The notes under the pieces are model-generated. The model was not told the DNA's origin, searched no databases, and saw only the letters and a list, made by a program, of their open reading frames with translations. 64,000 nucleotides of DNA from contig JAURWS010000020.1 of NCBI GenBank assembly GCA_030654835.1, forward strand, positions 82,631 through 146,630. The letters run 5' to 3'. The translations under genes were made by a program, and so were the position numbers. Below, one piece after another: positions 7,468 through 17,630 of this stretch. Numbering within the stretch: the stretch's first letter is position 1; every line of letters begins with the position of its first letter. The stretch is from Gammaproteobacteria bacterium. GTDB taxonomy: Bacteria > Pseudomonadota > Gammaproteobacteria > Pseudomonadales > Pseudohongiellaceae.

Positions 7468-10152
7468 TCAGTTGCCAAGTCCTTGCTTGATGTCGTTCTG
7501 CAGGCGTTCTATTTCCGCCGGGTCGGTGATCTTCTGATTGTTCTCGTCGACGATGAAGAATAAGTCTTCCACCCGTTCGCCCAGTGTCGCAATACGGGCA
7601 TTTTGCAGCTGAATTCTGTGATCAGCAAAAATTTTACCGATGGAGGCAAGGATGCCTGGTTGGTCAGGGCAATTGATCTCCAGGGTGGTATGCGGTTTGT
7701 CATCGCTGTTGATGACATCCGTTTCCACATGCTGGCTGAAGTGTTTAAGCTTGCGGGCGATGCGTTTGCTGGTGACCTTGAGGTGTTTGTCCGGCTCCGC
7801 CAGGAATACTCTCAGCAAATCGATGATTTTCTGGCGCCTCTGCGTATCGGCGCTCACCGGGGTGCCATCACTCTCCAGCACCGTATAGGTGTTCATGCAG
7901 TAGTTTTTTGCCGACGTGAAAATGCGTGCGTCCTGAATGTTCAAACCCAGTTGCTCCATAGCGGCGGCGCTGCTGGCAAAGAGGTGATTCCTGTTGATCG
8001 TGTAGATGAAGATCTGCGTCGCACCTTCGGATACAGTGTCACTCCCATCCTCAATCAGCACGAGCGTGTCCCGCCCCTGATTTCTTGCTATCGCCTCAGT
8101 ATGCCAGACGATGTTGGCTGTCGATTCCCTGACGAAGTATTCGTCGTCGATGTTGGCCCATATCGCCTCGATCTGCTCATGCGAAACGCCGCGGTCCAGC
8201 AATTTGAGGTGAGCGCTTTCCTGTTTGTCCTTGATGCGGTCCGCACGGTCGATCGGATTCTCGAGGCCGCGTCGAAGTGCCCGCTTGGTGCTTAGATAAA
8301 GTTGCCTTAACAAGGACGCGCGCCAGGTATTCCAGAGCGTGGGATTGGTTGCATTGATGTCAGCTACAGTCATCGCGTAGAGATAATCCAGATGCAGCTT
8401 GTCGCCCATCTGCAGGGCGAATTGCTGTATGACCTCCGGGTCGGCGATATCCATGCGCTGCGCTGTCATGGACATCAGCAGATGTTTTCCGACCAGCCAG
8501 GTGACCAGCTTGGTGTCCCACGCACTCAGGTGATGACGTTGACAGAATTCGGTGGCATCAGCCATGCCGAGCGTGGAGTGGTCGCCGCCGCGCCCCTTGG
8601 CGATGTCGTGATACAGGCCGGCGATATACAGCAGTTCCACTTTCGGCAGTCGCTGCGCGATGTGCGCGGCGATGGGGAAATGTTCTTCGGCGCCGGGATA
8701 GCGGAAACGGCGCATATTTTCCACAACCTGGAGAGTATGGGCATCCACTGTATAGATGTGGAACAGGTCGTGCTGCATTTTACCGGTGATTGCGCCGAAT
8801 TCCGGCAGATAACGACCCAGGATGCCGTAGCGGGACATGCGGCGTAATTGTGATGTCACCTGATGAGGTGAGCGCAACAATTCCATGAACAGAGTGGTAT
8901 TGCGCAAATCCTTGCGAAAGCTGTCGTTGACCATCGTCTGATGTTCGTAGATCAAGCGAATAGTTGCCGCGCGAATTCCGGAGATGGCGGGGTTCTGCGC
9001 CATCAGGACGAAGATTTCCATCAACGCAAACGGAAAGCGTCTGAACACACCTGGGTAAGTGACCTCAATGTAATTGTTGCGGATTTGAAAGCGCTTGTTG
9101 ATGACGGTGATTTCTTCGCGTTCTCCCGCGCGCAGGATGACTTCGTCAAAGTGTTGCAGCAACACATCGTTGAGCCCTCGCAAGGTCGCTACTGCGCGAT
9201 AGTATTCCTGCATCAATTTCTCAACCGCCAGGCTCTTCTCGTCGTCCGCATAACCGAACATTTTTGCCAGATCCTTCTGACGATCGAACAGCAGGCGGTC
9301 TTCCTTGCGCCCTGCCAGCAGATGCAAGCCGTAGCGAATTTTCCACAGCAGCTGTTCACCACTGGCCAACTGCTCATATTCGGAGGGGGTCAGAAAGCCG
9401 AGGGTGACCAGATCGGCCAGATTCTGGCCGCGATAGTGTCGTTTGGCGATCCAGGCGATCGTCTGGATGTCACGTAATCCTCCCGGTGAGGTCTTGACGT
9501 TTGGCTCCAGCGCGTAGTCAATATCGTGGTACTTTTCGTGGCGGGCAATCTGCTCGTCACGCTTCGCTTTGAAGAACTCCTTGGCTGGCCAGACATCCGG
9601 ATTCTGCGTCTGCGAGATCATCTCCTGGCGCAGAGCCTCCGGGCCAACGATGGTGCGCGACTCCATCAGGCTGGTGGCGACGGTGATGTCCTTGAGAGCC
9701 TCCTGTCGGCATTGTTTGATCGAGCGGACACTTTGTCCGATCTCCAGGTTGATGTCCCAGAGGAAGGTGAAGAAGGCGCTGATGTTGTTCTTGTGTTTCG
9801 CGTGGTCGTCACTGCGGGTGAGCAGCAGGAGATCAATGTCGGAATGCGGGTGCAACTCGCCGCGACCGTAGCCGCCGACTGCGAGCAGGGCAATATTGTT
9901 GGAGTCTTCCCAGCGATAGCGGTCCCAGGCACAGCACAGCAACTGGTCGACGAACCACGAGCGCCCGGTGACCAGTGCGACGACATTGTCGTTGTGAAGA
10001 TAACGGGCATTGAGCACTTCCCGCGCATGTTGAATGGCTTCGCGAAAGAGGGGGACGGCGTTGTCTGTTGCTTGCACTCTGGCACGAAACTCTACGATGT
10101 TCAGAAGCTCATCGTCGTGGAATCCATCCGTGGCGGGTTGTGAATCTGTCAT
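7468..10152 (-). CDS. glnD: Bifunctional [protein-PII] uridylyltransferase/UMP-removing enzyme
   Basis: Primary sensor of glutamine that uridylylates or de-uridylylates PII proteins and so controls nitrogen assimilation. The 894-residue protein shows, in order, a nucleotidyltransferase domain with GGYGRGELHPHSDIDLLLL near residue 92, an HD domain with LYHDIAKGRGGDHSTLG near residue 515, and two C-terminal ACT domains (about 705-780 and 815-894) that bind glutamine. Length matches the family. It lies 49 bp downstream of map on the minus strand. Confidence 0.97.
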   Translation of the reverse strand: MTDSQPATDGFHDDELLNIVEFRARVQATDNAVPLFREAIQHAREVLNARYLHNDNVVALVTGRSWFVDQLLCCAWDRYRWEDSNNIALLAVGGYGRGELHPHSDIDLLLLTRSDDHAKHKNNISAFFTFLWDINLEIGQSVRSIKQCRQEALKDITVATSLMESRTIVGPEALRQEMISQTQNPDVWPAKEFFKAKRDEQIARHEKYHDIDYALEPNVKTSPGGLRDIQTIAWIAKRHYRGQNLADLVTLGFLTPSEYEQLASGEQLLWKIRYGLHLLAGRKEDRLLFDRQKDLAKMFGYADDEKSLAVEKLMQEYYRAVATLRGLNDVLLQHFDEVILRAGEREEITVINKRFQIRNNYIEVTYPGVFRRFPFALMEIFVLMAQNPAISGIRAATIRLIYEHQTMVNDSFRKDLRNTTLFMELLRSPHQVTSQLRRMSRYGILGRYLPEFGAITGKMQHDLFHIYTVDAHTLQVVENMRRFRYPGAEEHFPIAAHIAQRLPKVELLYIAGLYHDIAKGRGGDHSTLGMADATEFCQRHHLSAWDTKLVTWLVGKHLLMSMTAQRMDIADPEVIQQFALQMGDKLHLDYLYAMTVADINATNPTLWNTWRASLLRQLYLSTKRALRRGLENPIDRADRIKDKQESAHLKLLDRGVSHEQIEAIWANIDDEYFVRESTANIVWHTEAIARNQGRDTLVLIEDGSDTVSEGATQIFIYTINRNHLFASSAAAMEQLGLNIQDARIFTSAKNYCMNTYTVLESDGTPVSADTQRRQKIIDLLRVFLAEPDKHLKVTSKRIARKLKHFSQHVETDVINSDDKPHTTLEINCPDQPGILASIGKIFADHRIQLQNARIATLGERVEDLFFIVDENNQKITDPAEIERLQNDIKQGLGN

Positions 10153-10201
10153 AGTGTCGTTGCCGGTGATTGAAAAGCAGATAGGAACGTCCTGAAAGAT
10201 T

Positions 10202-10975
10202 TCAAAAAGATTCTTCCGTGCGCCTGGTCAGAACTTCACAGCCGGTGGCGGTGACCGCCAGTGTGTGTTCCCACTGAGCCGACAGGCGTCGGTCTTTGGT
10301 AGTGACTGTCCAGCCATCCACCTTCGACAACTTTGTGTGATAGGTGCCGGCATTGAGCATGGGCTCGATAGTAAAAGTCATGCCTTCCTGCAAGGCGATG
10401 CCGGTGTCTGGTTTTCCGTAGTGAAGAACCTGGGGATCTTCGTGAAACACGCGACCGATACCATGTCCGCAGTAGTCTCGGACTACGGAGTAGTTGTTGG
10501 CTTCGGCGAAAGCCTGGATGACGTGGCCGATATCGCCCAGCTTTGTGCCCGGTTTGACGATGGCAATGGCCTTGTACAGGCACTGACGTGTCACTTCCAC
10601 GAGCCGAGCCGCATGCGCGGGAACTTCGTCAATCAGAAACATCTTGCTGGTATCGCCATGGTAACCGTCCTTGATGACGGTAATGTCGATATTGATGATG
10701 TCGCCTTTCTTGAGAATCTTGTCATCACTCGGAATACCGTGACAGATGACATGATTGATAGATGTGCAAATCGACTTGGGGAACCCGTTGTAATTCAGTG
10801 GCGCGGGAATAGCCTGCTGCACATTGACGATGTAATCGTGACAGATACGGTCAAGTTCGCCTGTGCTGACCCCCGCCGTGACATAAGGTCCGATCATTTC
10901 GAGGACTTCTGCAGCCAGTCGTCCGGCGATGCGCATTTTTGCAATTTCTTCAGGCGTCTTGATGTTGATAGCCAT
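10202..10975 (-). CDS. map: Methionine aminopeptidase, type I
   Basis: Removes the initiator methionine from nascent proteins. The 257-residue cytosolic metalloenzyme has the pita-bread fold residues in place: NIDITVIKDGYHGDTSKMF supplies two Asp ligands, DYCGHGIGRVFHEDP supplies a His ligand, and the late FTIEPML and QWEHTLAV segments supply Glu ligands. It is divergent from rpsB, an arrangement widely shared among proteobacteria. The leader between map and rpsB is about 400 bp and must hold both promoters. Confidence 0.96.
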   Translation of the reverse strand: MAINIKTPEEIAKMRIAGRLAAEVLEMIGPYVTAGVSTGELDRICHDYIVNVQQAIPAPLNYNGFPKSICTSINHVICHGIPSDDKILKKGDIINIDITVIKDGYHGDTSKMFLIDEVPAHAARLVEVTRQCLYKAIAIVKPGTKLGDIGHVIQAFAEANNYSVVRDYCGHGIGRVFHEDPQVLHYGKPDTGIALQEGMTFTIEPMLNAGTYHTKLSKVDGWTVTTKDRRLSAQWEHTLAVTATGCEVLTRRTEESF

Positions 10976-11186
10976 GCTCGAAAGATCTTCTCGCTTCTTT
11001 TCTGTAGATGGGTGTCTGTAGATGGTTTTCTGTGCGTAGGGCGCATGGCCATGTAGGCTCAGGCCGCAGCCATTGTAAAGCAGGATGCCGTCGAATGACA
11101 GGCGGCAGCCCCGCGCGACCCTGCAATTGCCACAGGTCTGGCTTGTCTCCTGGCAGGTTCGAGGTTGGCGAAACCAGCTTCTGAGC

Positions 11187-11381
11187 TTTATGTCCTTTGT
11201 GTGTTGTGGTATAAAGCTGCGCGCTTTACGGGTCGTGGGATCCAGTGAAGTTGCAAAATGTCAGTCAACCAATGTCGCACATACACCGTCACATGTGTTT
11301 TGGGTGCCTGGGGTCCGTAGCCGGATTCAAGGTTAAACCATGGGGTGTGTGGAGGCTTAACCCGAAAATACAGGAAATATC
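11187..11381 (+). promoter_or_regulatory. Candidate stringent promoter and long 5' leader of rpsB-tsf
   Basis: A TATAAA -10 hexamer at 11210-11215 is preceded by a weak TTTATG-like -35 at about 11188. It is followed by a GC-rich discriminator (gctgcgcgc), as in stringently controlled ribosomal protein promoters. Transcription starting near 11221 would give an untranslated leader of about 160 nt before the rpsB ATG. In E. coli, S2 represses its own operon through such a leader, so S2 autogenous control is a reasonable inference. The rest of the map-rpsB gap (10976-11186) shows no gene. Confidence 0.45.
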
Positions 11382-12161
11382 ATGGCTACTGTTTCAATGA
11401 AGGAAATGCTCAAAGCTGGCGTGCACTTCGGTCACCAGGCTCGCTACTGGAACCCGAAGATGAAGAAATTCATATTCGGCGCCCGCAACAAGATTCACAT
11501 TATCAACCTGGAACACACTGTTCCAGCCTTGAACGCTGCACTGGTGCAGGTTCAGAGTCTGGTTGCCAAGAAGAAGAAAGTGCTCTTCGTCGGTACCAAG
11601 AGAGCCGCAGGCAAGATCATCAAAGAGCAGGCAGAACGTGCTGGCATGCCCTTCGTGGATCACCGCTGGCTGGGCGGCATGCTCACCAATTACAAAACTA
11701 TTCGTGGCTCAATCAAGAAGCTGCGTGACCTCGAAGCTCAGGAAGCTGACGGCACCTTCGATCGCATGACCAAGAAAGAAGCATTGGTTCGTCGTCGTGC
11801 AAAAGAGAAGCTTGAGCGCAGCATCGGCGGGATCAAGGACATGGGCGGCCTGCCAGATGCGTTGTTCGTGATCGACGTGGATCATGAGCGCATTGCGATC
11901 ACTGAAGCCAACAACCTGGGTATCCCCGTTATCGGTATCGTCGACACCAATAGCAATCCGGATGGCATCGACTACCCGATCCCTGGTAATGACGACGCGA
12001 TTCGCGCGATCGAGCTTTACGCTCGCGCTGTTGCAGATGCCTGTATCGAAGGTCGTGGCGACCTGAATGTTGTCGTCAGTGACAGCGAGTTCATCGAAGT
12101 CAACGAGTCTCCTGCCGCTGATGCAGCAGAGTCTGCAGGAAGTGCAGCTGCTGGCGCATAA
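11382..12161 (+). CDS. rpsB: 30S ribosomal protein S2
   Basis: Structural protein of the small ribosomal subunit. The 259-residue sequence has the uS2 core, including [19 protein letters not shown] near the N-terminus, [17 protein letters not shown] near residue 90, and the [24 protein letters not shown] signature region near residue 185. The C-terminus ends in an Ala/Ser-rich acidic tail typical of longer gammaproteobacterial S2 proteins. It is followed by two hairpins before tsf, suggesting partial termination between the two genes. Confidence 0.98.
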   Translation: MATVSMKEMLKAGVHFGHQARYWNPKMKKFIFGARNKIHIINLEHTVPALNAALVQVQSLVAKKKKVLFVGTKRAAGKIIKEQAERAGMPFVDHRWLGGMLTNYKTIRGSIKKLRDLEAQEADGTFDRMTKKEALVRRRAKEKLERSIGGIKDMGGLPDALFVIDVDHERIAITEANNLGIPVIGIVDTNSNPDGIDYPIPGNDDAIRAIELYARAVADACIEGRGDLNVVVSDSEFIEVNESPAADAAESAGSAAAGA

Positions 12162-12181
12162 AACTCCACAAGTCTTTGGCT

Positions 12182-12212
12182 AAGGGGCAGTCGTCGCTGA
12201 CGGCGGCCCCTT
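12182..12212 (+). terminator. Hairpin in the rpsB-tsf gap
   Basis: AAGGGGC (12182-12188) pairs with GCCCCTT (12206-12212), and the 17-nt loop can itself fold. Only a short TTGTTG follows, so it is more likely an RNA-stability or pausing structure than a full terminator. Confidence 0.45.
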
Positions 12213-12270
12213 GTTGCGCCGAGGCAAACTTTGCTTGCGAGGGGTCTCCGGATCCGCGTGTGGCAATAAA

Positions 12271-12294
12271 AGAGGGGCTAGGCCCCTTTTTTTT
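12271..12294 (+). terminator. Rho-independent (partial) terminator between rpsB and tsf
   Basis: GGGGC (12274-12278) and GCCCC (12282-12286) close a TAG loop and are followed by eight consecutive T residues. It resembles a true intrinsic terminator yet lies inside a conserved operon. It therefore probably attenuates tsf relative to rpsB, or separates two promoters. Confidence 0.75.
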
Positions 12295-12361
12295 AAAGTC
12301 TTAATTTTTAAAGTCCGAATTGAATAATTGAATTTACTCCAGAATAGATAGGGGCAGGAAA

Positions 12362-13231
12362 ATGGCGAATATTACAGCGGGAATGGTTAAGGAGCTGCGT
12401 GAGCGTACTGGCTTGGGCATGATGGATTGCAAGAAGGCGCTGGTTGAGGCCGACGGTGACATGGAAAAAGCGATCGATGATCTGCGTAAGGCCAGCGGCA
12501 TGAAAGCTGCCAAGAAAGCAGGCCGTATTGCCGCAGAAGGTATCGTGATGACCAAGGTTGCCGCTGATGGCAAGTACGGCATCACCCTCGAAGTGAACAG
12601 CGAAACTGACTTTGTGGCCCGTGACAGCAACTTCCTGAATTTTGCGAATACCATTCTCGAACAGGCTTTCAAGACCAAACAGACTGACGTTGCCGCTCTG
12701 ATGGCAGGCGATCTGGAAAATGCCCGTGAGGCATTGGTGCAAAAGATCGGCGAAAACATCAATGTGCGCCGTATTCAGTTGGTTGAAGCCGCCAGCAATG
12801 GCGTGGTCGATGCGTACGTGCACAGCAATAACCGCATCGCGGTCATGGTTGCACTGACTGGAGGCAACGATGTTCTGGCAAAAGACATTGCCATGCACGT
12901 GGCGGCAGTGAATCCTCTCGTGGTGCGTGCAGATGACGTGCCCAAGGAGTTGCTGGCCAAAGAAGCCGAGATCTATTCCGCTCAGGCAAGAGAGAGTGGC
13001 AAGCCGGAAGAAATCATCGAGAAGATGATTCAGGGTCGCCTGCGCAAGTTTGTAGCAGAAGTCAGCCTGCTGGATCAGCAGTTCGTCAAGGATGGCGAAA
13101 TCACCGTTGCAACTCTGCTGAAGAAAGCAGGAGCAGACGTGGTCAGCTTCATCCGCTACGAAGTGGGTGAAGGGATCGAGAAAGAAGAAGTAGATTTTGC
13201 GCAGGAAGTTGCGGCCGCTGCAGGTCTGTAA
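12362..13231 (+). CDS. tsf: Translation elongation factor Ts
   Basis: Guanine nucleotide exchange factor for EF-Tu. The 289-residue protein has the N-terminal UBA-like helix bundle ([19 protein letters not shown]), the GRIAAEG segment near residue 56, and the [13 protein letters not shown] signature near residue 79 that inserts into EF-Tu. The start is an ATG with GGGGCAGGAAA immediately upstream. A second promoter may lie in the AT-rich stretch just downstream of the terminator at 12271-12294. Confidence 0.98.
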   Translation: MANITAGMVKELRERTGLGMMDCKKALVEADGDMEKAIDDLRKASGMKAAKKAGRIAAEGIVMTKVAADGKYGITLEVNSETDFVARDSNFLNFANTILEQAFKTKQTDVAALMAGDLENAREALVQKIGENINVRRIQLVEAASNGVVDAYVHSNNRIAVMVALTGGNDVLAKDIAMHVAAVNPLVVRADDVPKELLAKEAEIYSAQARESGKPEEIIEKMIQGRLRKFVAEVSLLDQQFVKDGEITVATLLKKAGADVVSFIRYEVGEGIEKEEVDFAQEVAAAAGL

Positions 13232-13270
13232 CATCAGGTAACTCGGACTTCTCACAGGATGCAATTGCCC

Positions 13271-14005
13271 ATGGCCAAGCTCGATAGAAAGTACAAGCGC
13301 ATTCTCCTGAAACTCAGCGGTGAAGCTCTGATGGGCGATGCGGAATTCGGCATCGACCCGAAGGTGCTGGATCGTATGGCAGTCGAGGTCGGCCAGCTGG
13401 TCGGCCTCGGTGTGCAGATCGGCATGGTCATCGGTGGCGGCAATCTGTTCCGAGGCGCCGCCTTGAGCGCCGCCGGTATGGAGCGCGTGACCGGCGACCA
13501 TATGGGAATGCTGGCCACCGTGATGAACGCTCTGGCAATGCGTGACGCTTTGGAACGTGCGAGTATCGCCACGCGGGTCATGTCAGCAATCCCGATGAGC
13601 GGCGTGGTTGAGCACTACGATCGTCGTACTGCGATTCGTCATTTGCGTGCGGGGGATGTGGTCATTTTTGCAGCAGGGACAGGCAATCCTTTTTTTACTA
13701 CTGACTCTGCTGCGTGTCTGCGCGGCATAGAAATTGATGCAGAATTGATCCTCAAAGCCACCAAGGTGGATGGGGTGTATTCTGCCGATCCCAAGCTGGT
13801 GCCCGACGCAGTCAAGTATGATCGTTTGAGTTTCGACGAGGTGCTGGACAAAAAGCTCGGAGTCATGGACCTTACGGCCATCGCACTGATCCGCGAACAT
13901 GACATTCCGGTAAGAGTGTTCAATATGAACAGGCCCGGCGCTCTTCTCAACAACGTCATGGGGCCTGGCGATGGCACCATTATCGAAAATATTTCTGCAG
14001 AGTAA
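13271..14005 (+). CDS. pyrH: Uridylate kinase
   Basis: Hexameric bacterial UMP kinase of the amino-acid kinase fold that makes UDP from UMP. The 244-residue sequence has [15 protein letters not shown] at the N-terminus, GGGNLFRG near residue 56 and the [13 protein letters not shown] segment near residue 164. The ATG at 13271 is preferred because an AGGA lies about 12 nt upstream and the family begins just before the RYKRILLK motif. The upstream in-frame ATG at 13259 has AGG touching it, which is too close to act as an RBS. Confidence 0.96.
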   Translation: MAKLDRKYKRILLKLSGEALMGDAEFGIDPKVLDRMAVEVGQLVGLGVQIGMVIGGGNLFRGAALSAAGMERVTGDHMGMLATVMNALAMRDALERASIATRVMSAIPMSGVVEHYDRRTAIRHLRAGDVVIFAAGTGNPFFTTDSAACLRGIEIDAELILKATKVDGVYSADPKLVPDAVKYDRLSFDEVLDKKLGVMDLTAIALIREHDIPVRVFNMNRPGALLNNVMGPGDGTIIENISAE

Positions 14006-14037
14006 ACAGACCCGCCCAAACCAATGGGGAAAGCGAG

Positions 14038-14595
14038 ATGATTGAAGACATTATCAAAGACGCGGAACAGCGCATGGAAAAAAGTCTTGTCGCACTCGAG
14101 ACTGCTTTCAAGAAAATCAGAACCGGTCGGGCTCACCCAAGCCTGCTCGATACCGTCATGGTGCCATACTACGGAGCCGAAACCCCGCTTAGCCAGCTTG
14201 CCAACATCACCGTCGAGGATGGTCGCTGCCTGGTGGTTGTTCCGTGGGAGAGACCGTTGATCTCCGAAGTAGAGCGCTCCATCATGAAGGCAGATCTCGG
14301 GTTGAACCCCTCCAATAACGGTGAATCCATTCGTGTGCCGATGCCGGCACTGACGGAGGAAACCCGTCGCGAATACACCAAACAAGCCAAGTCCGAGGCC
14401 GAGAACGCGCGTGTTGCTGTGCGTAATATTCGTCGCGATGCCAATGGCGATTTCAAGGATCTGCTGAAGGAGAAGGCCATCAGTGAAGATGAGCAGCGCC
14501 GGGCAGAGGAAAAAATCCAGAAATTGACTGACAAATATATTGCCGCCGTTGATTCCAGTTATGGAGTCAAAGAAGCAGACTTGCTGTCTATGTAG
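14038..14595 (+). CDS. frr: Ribosome recycling factor
   Basis: Works with EF-G to split post-termination ribosomes. It has 185 residues, the standard length. The N-terminal helix contains RMEKSLVALETAFKKIRTGRA, followed by the VPYYGAETPLSQLANI beta domain, and the C-terminus has the RREYTKQAKSEAENARVAVRNIRRDAN helix region. The ATG is preceded by a GGGGAAAGCGAG purine-rich tract. It is co-directional with pyrH 32 bp upstream, the standard arrangement. Confidence 0.97.
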   Translation: MIEDIIKDAEQRMEKSLVALETAFKKIRTGRAHPSLLDTVMVPYYGAETPLSQLANITVEDGRCLVVVPWERPLISEVERSIMKADLGLNPSNNGESIRVPMPALTEETRREYTKQAKSEAENARVAVRNIRRDANGDFKDLLKEKAISEDEQRRAEEKIQKLTDKYIAAVDSSYGVKEADLLSM

Positions 14596-14712
14596 GTCTG
14601 CGCTCACGAGGGGTGCGCAATGCAATCCCCACGCAGTGACGCTGAGCTGGCATTCTCGTCGTTCGCATGTGATGGTTCACCATAAAAATATACGAAGAGA
14701 CATAGACGTCTG

Positions 14713-15501
14713 ATGCATACAGAAAATTCGACGCAACCTGCGACAGGCGAATTGCCCAGACACGTTGCGGTGATCATGGATGGGAACAATCGCTGGGCCA
14801 GAGTCAATGGTCTGTCGGGTTCGGCGGGCCACAGGGCCGGCGCGGCGGCTGCGCGGCAGGTAGTCTATTCGTGCGTGAAGCGCCAGATTCCTTATTTGAC
14901 ACTTTTTGCTTTCAGCAGTGAAAACTGGTTGCGCCCCAACAAGGAAGTGAAGGGGCTCATGGCGCTGTTCCTCGCTGTTCTCAAACGTCAGGAAATCAAG
15001 CAGATGCACAATAACAATGTGCGTCTGCAATTCATTGGCAATCGTGAGAGCTTCTCGGCCAAACTTCAGGAGCATATGCGGGATGTGGAGGAGTTGACGG
15101 CTGCCAACACCGGTACAGTAGTGACCGTAGCGGCAGACTACGGCGGGCAGTGGGATATTGCCAATGCGGCTCGGCAGATAGCTGAGCAGGTAGAGCAGGG
15201 GAAGCTGCGCGCCAGCGATGTTGATGTCAGCACCATGCAGAAACACATTTGCCTCGGTCAGTACCCTATGCCGGATCTATGCATCCGTACAGGTGGTGAG
15301 AGCAGGATAAGCAATTTCCTGCTCTGGCAGTTTGCCTATACCGAACTCTATTTTACCGGCAGTTACTGGCCGGATTTTGACGACAGCCATTTTGAGGCGG
15401 CGATGCTTGATTACTGCAAACGTCAGCGTCGCTATGGTCAGACAGATTCTCCTTCCCACAGCGACGAACTTCCCGTTCTCGGGAGTGAGCGCAGTGCTTA
15501 A
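14713..15501 (+). CDS. uppS: Undecaprenyl diphosphate synthase
   Basis: Cis-prenyltransferase that extends farnesyl diphosphate with eight isopentenyl units to give the C55 carrier lipid. The 262-residue protein carries VIMDGNNRWAR near residue 22, with the essential Asp, plus the substrate motif FAFSSENW near 69 and the C-terminal DLCIRTGGESRISNFLLWQ near 197. The start is ATG at 14713 with a weak RBS (GAAGAGA about 14 nt upstream). Its last codons overlap the GTG start of cdsA. Confidence 0.96.
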   Translation: MHTENSTQPATGELPRHVAVIMDGNNRWARVNGLSGSAGHRAGAAAARQVVYSCVKRQIPYLTLFAFSSENWLRPNKEVKGLMALFLAVLKRQEIKQMHNNNVRLQFIGNRESFSAKLQEHMRDVEELTAANTGTVVTVAADYGGQWDIANAARQIAEQVEQGKLRASDVDVSTMQKHICLGQYPMPDLCIRTGGESRISNFLLWQFAYTELYFTGSYWPDFDDSHFEAAMLDYCKRQRRYGQTDSPSHSDELPVLGSERSA

Positions 15502-16363
15502 GACCAGGGTGATCACTGCGCTGGTGATGCTGGCAGTGCTCTACCTGGCGACCGCATGGCTGTCCGCCTTCCACTTTGCGCTGTTCATGAGTCTGGTTTT
15601 GATGGTGGGGGTGGGGGAGTGGACCAGCCTCATGGGGCTCGGCAGCGTGTCAAAACGCTTCCTCTATATCTCCTGCTTTGCTCTCACGCTTGCATTGCTT
15701 GGTTGGTTCGTCGGCTTGCAGCCTGATGCTCGAATCCTGGATCGTGACTCGGTTTTGCTGGTATGCGGTTCAGGCGTCGTTTTTTGGCTCTACGCCATTA
15801 CTCTGATCCGAGGATATCCCGAAAATCACGATCACTGGGGCAGTCAAACGAAAACGGCCTTGATAGGGTTTATGACGCTGGCTCCCGCCTGGTGTGCCTT
15901 GGTGCAGCTGAAGTATCTCGACCCCCGTGGGTCGCTCGTGTTTGCTCTGATAGCACTGGTGAGCGTCGTCGATATAGGCGCCTATTTTACGGGTAAAGCC
16001 TGGGGGCGCAGGAAACTGGCCCCTGCGCTCAGCCCGGGGAAATCCTGGGAGGGCTTCTGGGGAGGGCTTTGCGCTTGCCTGGCATTAACCGCGCTGTTGT
16101 TGATCCCCTTGCATCGCTATGTCACGCCTCTGTCTGTCCCCATGATTGTTGCGTTACTGGCAATCGTCCAATTGGTGGCGGTTTTCAGTGTCGTGGGCGA
16201 TCTGTTTGAGAGCATGCTCAAGCGCAGTCAAGGGCTCAAGGACAGCGGACGCTCTCTTCCCGGTCACGGCGGCGTGCTGGATCGTATCGACAGCCTCACT
16301 TCAGCGGCTCCGGTGTTTGTATTTTCACTGATGATTTTGATGAAAGACGTATCATGGCAATAG
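15494..16363 (+). CDS. cdsA: Phosphatidate cytidylyltransferase
   Basis: Multi-pass inner-membrane enzyme forming CDP-diacylglycerol from phosphatidate and CTP. The GTG at 15494 is chosen because it follows GGGAGTGAG, overlaps the uppS stop, and gives the family N-terminus (M)[11 protein letters not shown]. The reading frame stays open further upstream but that part lies wholly within uppS. The 289-residue product has about eight hydrophobic helices and the CdsA signature [20 protein letters not shown] near residue 240, with the conserved Lys-Asp and His-Gly-Gly. The end overlaps dxr by 10 bp. Confidence 0.95.
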   Translation: MLKTRVITALVMLAVLYLATAWLSAFHFALFMSLVLMVGVGEWTSLMGLGSVSKRFLYISCFALTLALLGWFVGLQPDARILDRDSVLLVCGSGVVFWLYAITLIRGYPENHDHWGSQTKTALIGFMTLAPAWCALVQLKYLDPRGSLVFALIALVSVVDIGAYFTGKAWGRRKLAPALSPGKSWEGFWGGLCACLALTALLLIPLHRYVTPLSVPMIVALLAIVQLVAVFSVVGDLFESMLKRSQGLKDSGRSLPGHGGVLDRIDSLTSAAPVFVFSLMILMKDVSWQ

Positions 16364-17616
16364 GCCCCACAACTGTATTACTCCGTCCTGCTGGCAGACC
16401 GAGCGCCAGTATTACCGTTCTTGGTTCGACCGGGTCGATTGGCAAGAGCACGCTGGAAGTGATCGCGCTGCACGCGGAATATCACGTTTTCGCATTGACG
16501 GCCAACAGCAATGTCCCTGCCATGGTTGAACAGTGTGTCAGATTTCAACCGCGCTTCGCGGTAATGGTAGACGGCCAGGCTGCCGAGCAACTGGCCGGAG
16601 AGCTGCGCAAGGCAGGCAGCTCTACCAAGGTTCTCAGTGGCGAGCTGGCGCTGGTAGAGGTCGCTACGCATCCAGAGGCAGATACAGTCATGGCGGCTAT
16701 TGTTGGCAGCGCTGGATTGCCGCCTACTCTGGCGGCAGTTGAGCATTCCAAGAAGGTGTTGCTTGCCAACAAGGAGGCGCTGGTGATGGCCGGCGAGTTG
16801 TTCATGCGCACTCTGGCCGAGAGCGACGCAGTATTGTTGCCAATTGACAGCGAACACAATGCGGTCTTTCAGTGTCTTCCCCCGGAGTCACGTCTCGCTG
16901 GTGGTGACATCCGCAGGCAGGGCGTGCGCAAGGTAATCTTGACTGCTTCGGGTGGTCCGTTCAGGACGCTGCCTGTCGAACAGTTTGGTGATGTGACGCC
17001 CGAGCAGGCATGTCGACATCCCAACTGGGAAATGGGCAGAAAGATTTCCGTGGACTCTGCCACCATGATGAACAAGGGGCTCGAGGTTATTGAAGCCTGC
17101 TTCCTTTTTGGCGTGGGGCCGGAGCACGTTGAGGTGCTGATCCATCCGCAGAGCATTGTGCATTCGATGGTCGAATACATGGATGGCTCGGTGATTGCGC
17201 ACCTGGGCAGTCCGGATATGCGGATACCCATTGCCTATAGCCTGGCATGGCCGGAACGCATCAATTCCGGCGCCGCTTTCCTGGACTTGACCCGACAAGC
17301 AGATTTACAGTTTTTCGCGCCTGATCTGGAGCGTTTTCCCTGCTTGCGCCTGGGGATGGAAGCTGCCGCCAGGGGCGGCACTGCGCCCACAATTCTCAAC
17401 GCCGCCAATGAAGTAGCGGTGGAGTCTTTTTTGAGTGGCAAGATCAGTTTCACGGACATTCCTGCTATCATCGCCGCCGTGCTGGCACAAATGTCTTGTG
17501 ACCAAGCGGACACTATCGATATCATTCGGCAGGCTGATGAGCAGGCAAGGGCAGCTGCCCGGCGGATAATCACCGAAACGGAACTGGGTAATGGCTTGTC
17601 TGTGCCCACAGGTTAG
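16354..17616 (+). CDS. dxr: 1-deoxy-D-xylulose 5-phosphate reductoisomerase
   Basis: NADPH-dependent second step of the MEP isoprenoid pathway. The 420-residue protein has the NADPH-binding [19 protein letters not shown] near residue 19, the [10 protein letters not shown] segment near 138, the [14 protein letters not shown] metal/substrate region near 162, and [21 protein letters not shown] around 228. There is an N-terminal extension of about 15 residues before the Rossmann fold. Together with ispD and ispF further downstream, it puts three MEP enzymes in this window. Confidence 0.96.
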   Translation: MAIGPTTVLLRPAGRPSASITVLGSTGSIGKSTLEVIALHAEYHVFALTANSNVPAMVEQCVRFQPRFAVMVDGQAAEQLAGELRKAGSSTKVLSGELALVEVATHPEADTVMAAIVGSAGLPPTLAAVEHSKKVLLANKEALVMAGELFMRTLAESDAVLLPIDSEHNAVFQCLPPESRLAGGDIRRQGVRKVILTASGGPFRTLPVEQFGDVTPEQACRHPNWEMGRKISVDSATMMNKGLEVIEACFLFGVGPEHVEVLIHPQSIVHSMVEYMDGSVIAHLGSPDMRIPIAYSLAWPERINSGAAFLDLTRQADLQFFAPDLERFPCLRLGMEAAARGGTAPTILNAANEVAVESFLSGKISFTDIPAIIAAVLAQMSCDQADTIDIIRQADEQARAAARRIITETELGNGLSVPTG

Positions 17617-17630
17617 AAGCAGTAATCATT

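Noticed and set aside
12308..13501. 397-codon minus-strand ORF across tsf and pyrH
   Set aside because: It lies opposite two certain essential genes, spans their boundary, and its translation is rich in His/Cys/Phe without any recognisable domain.
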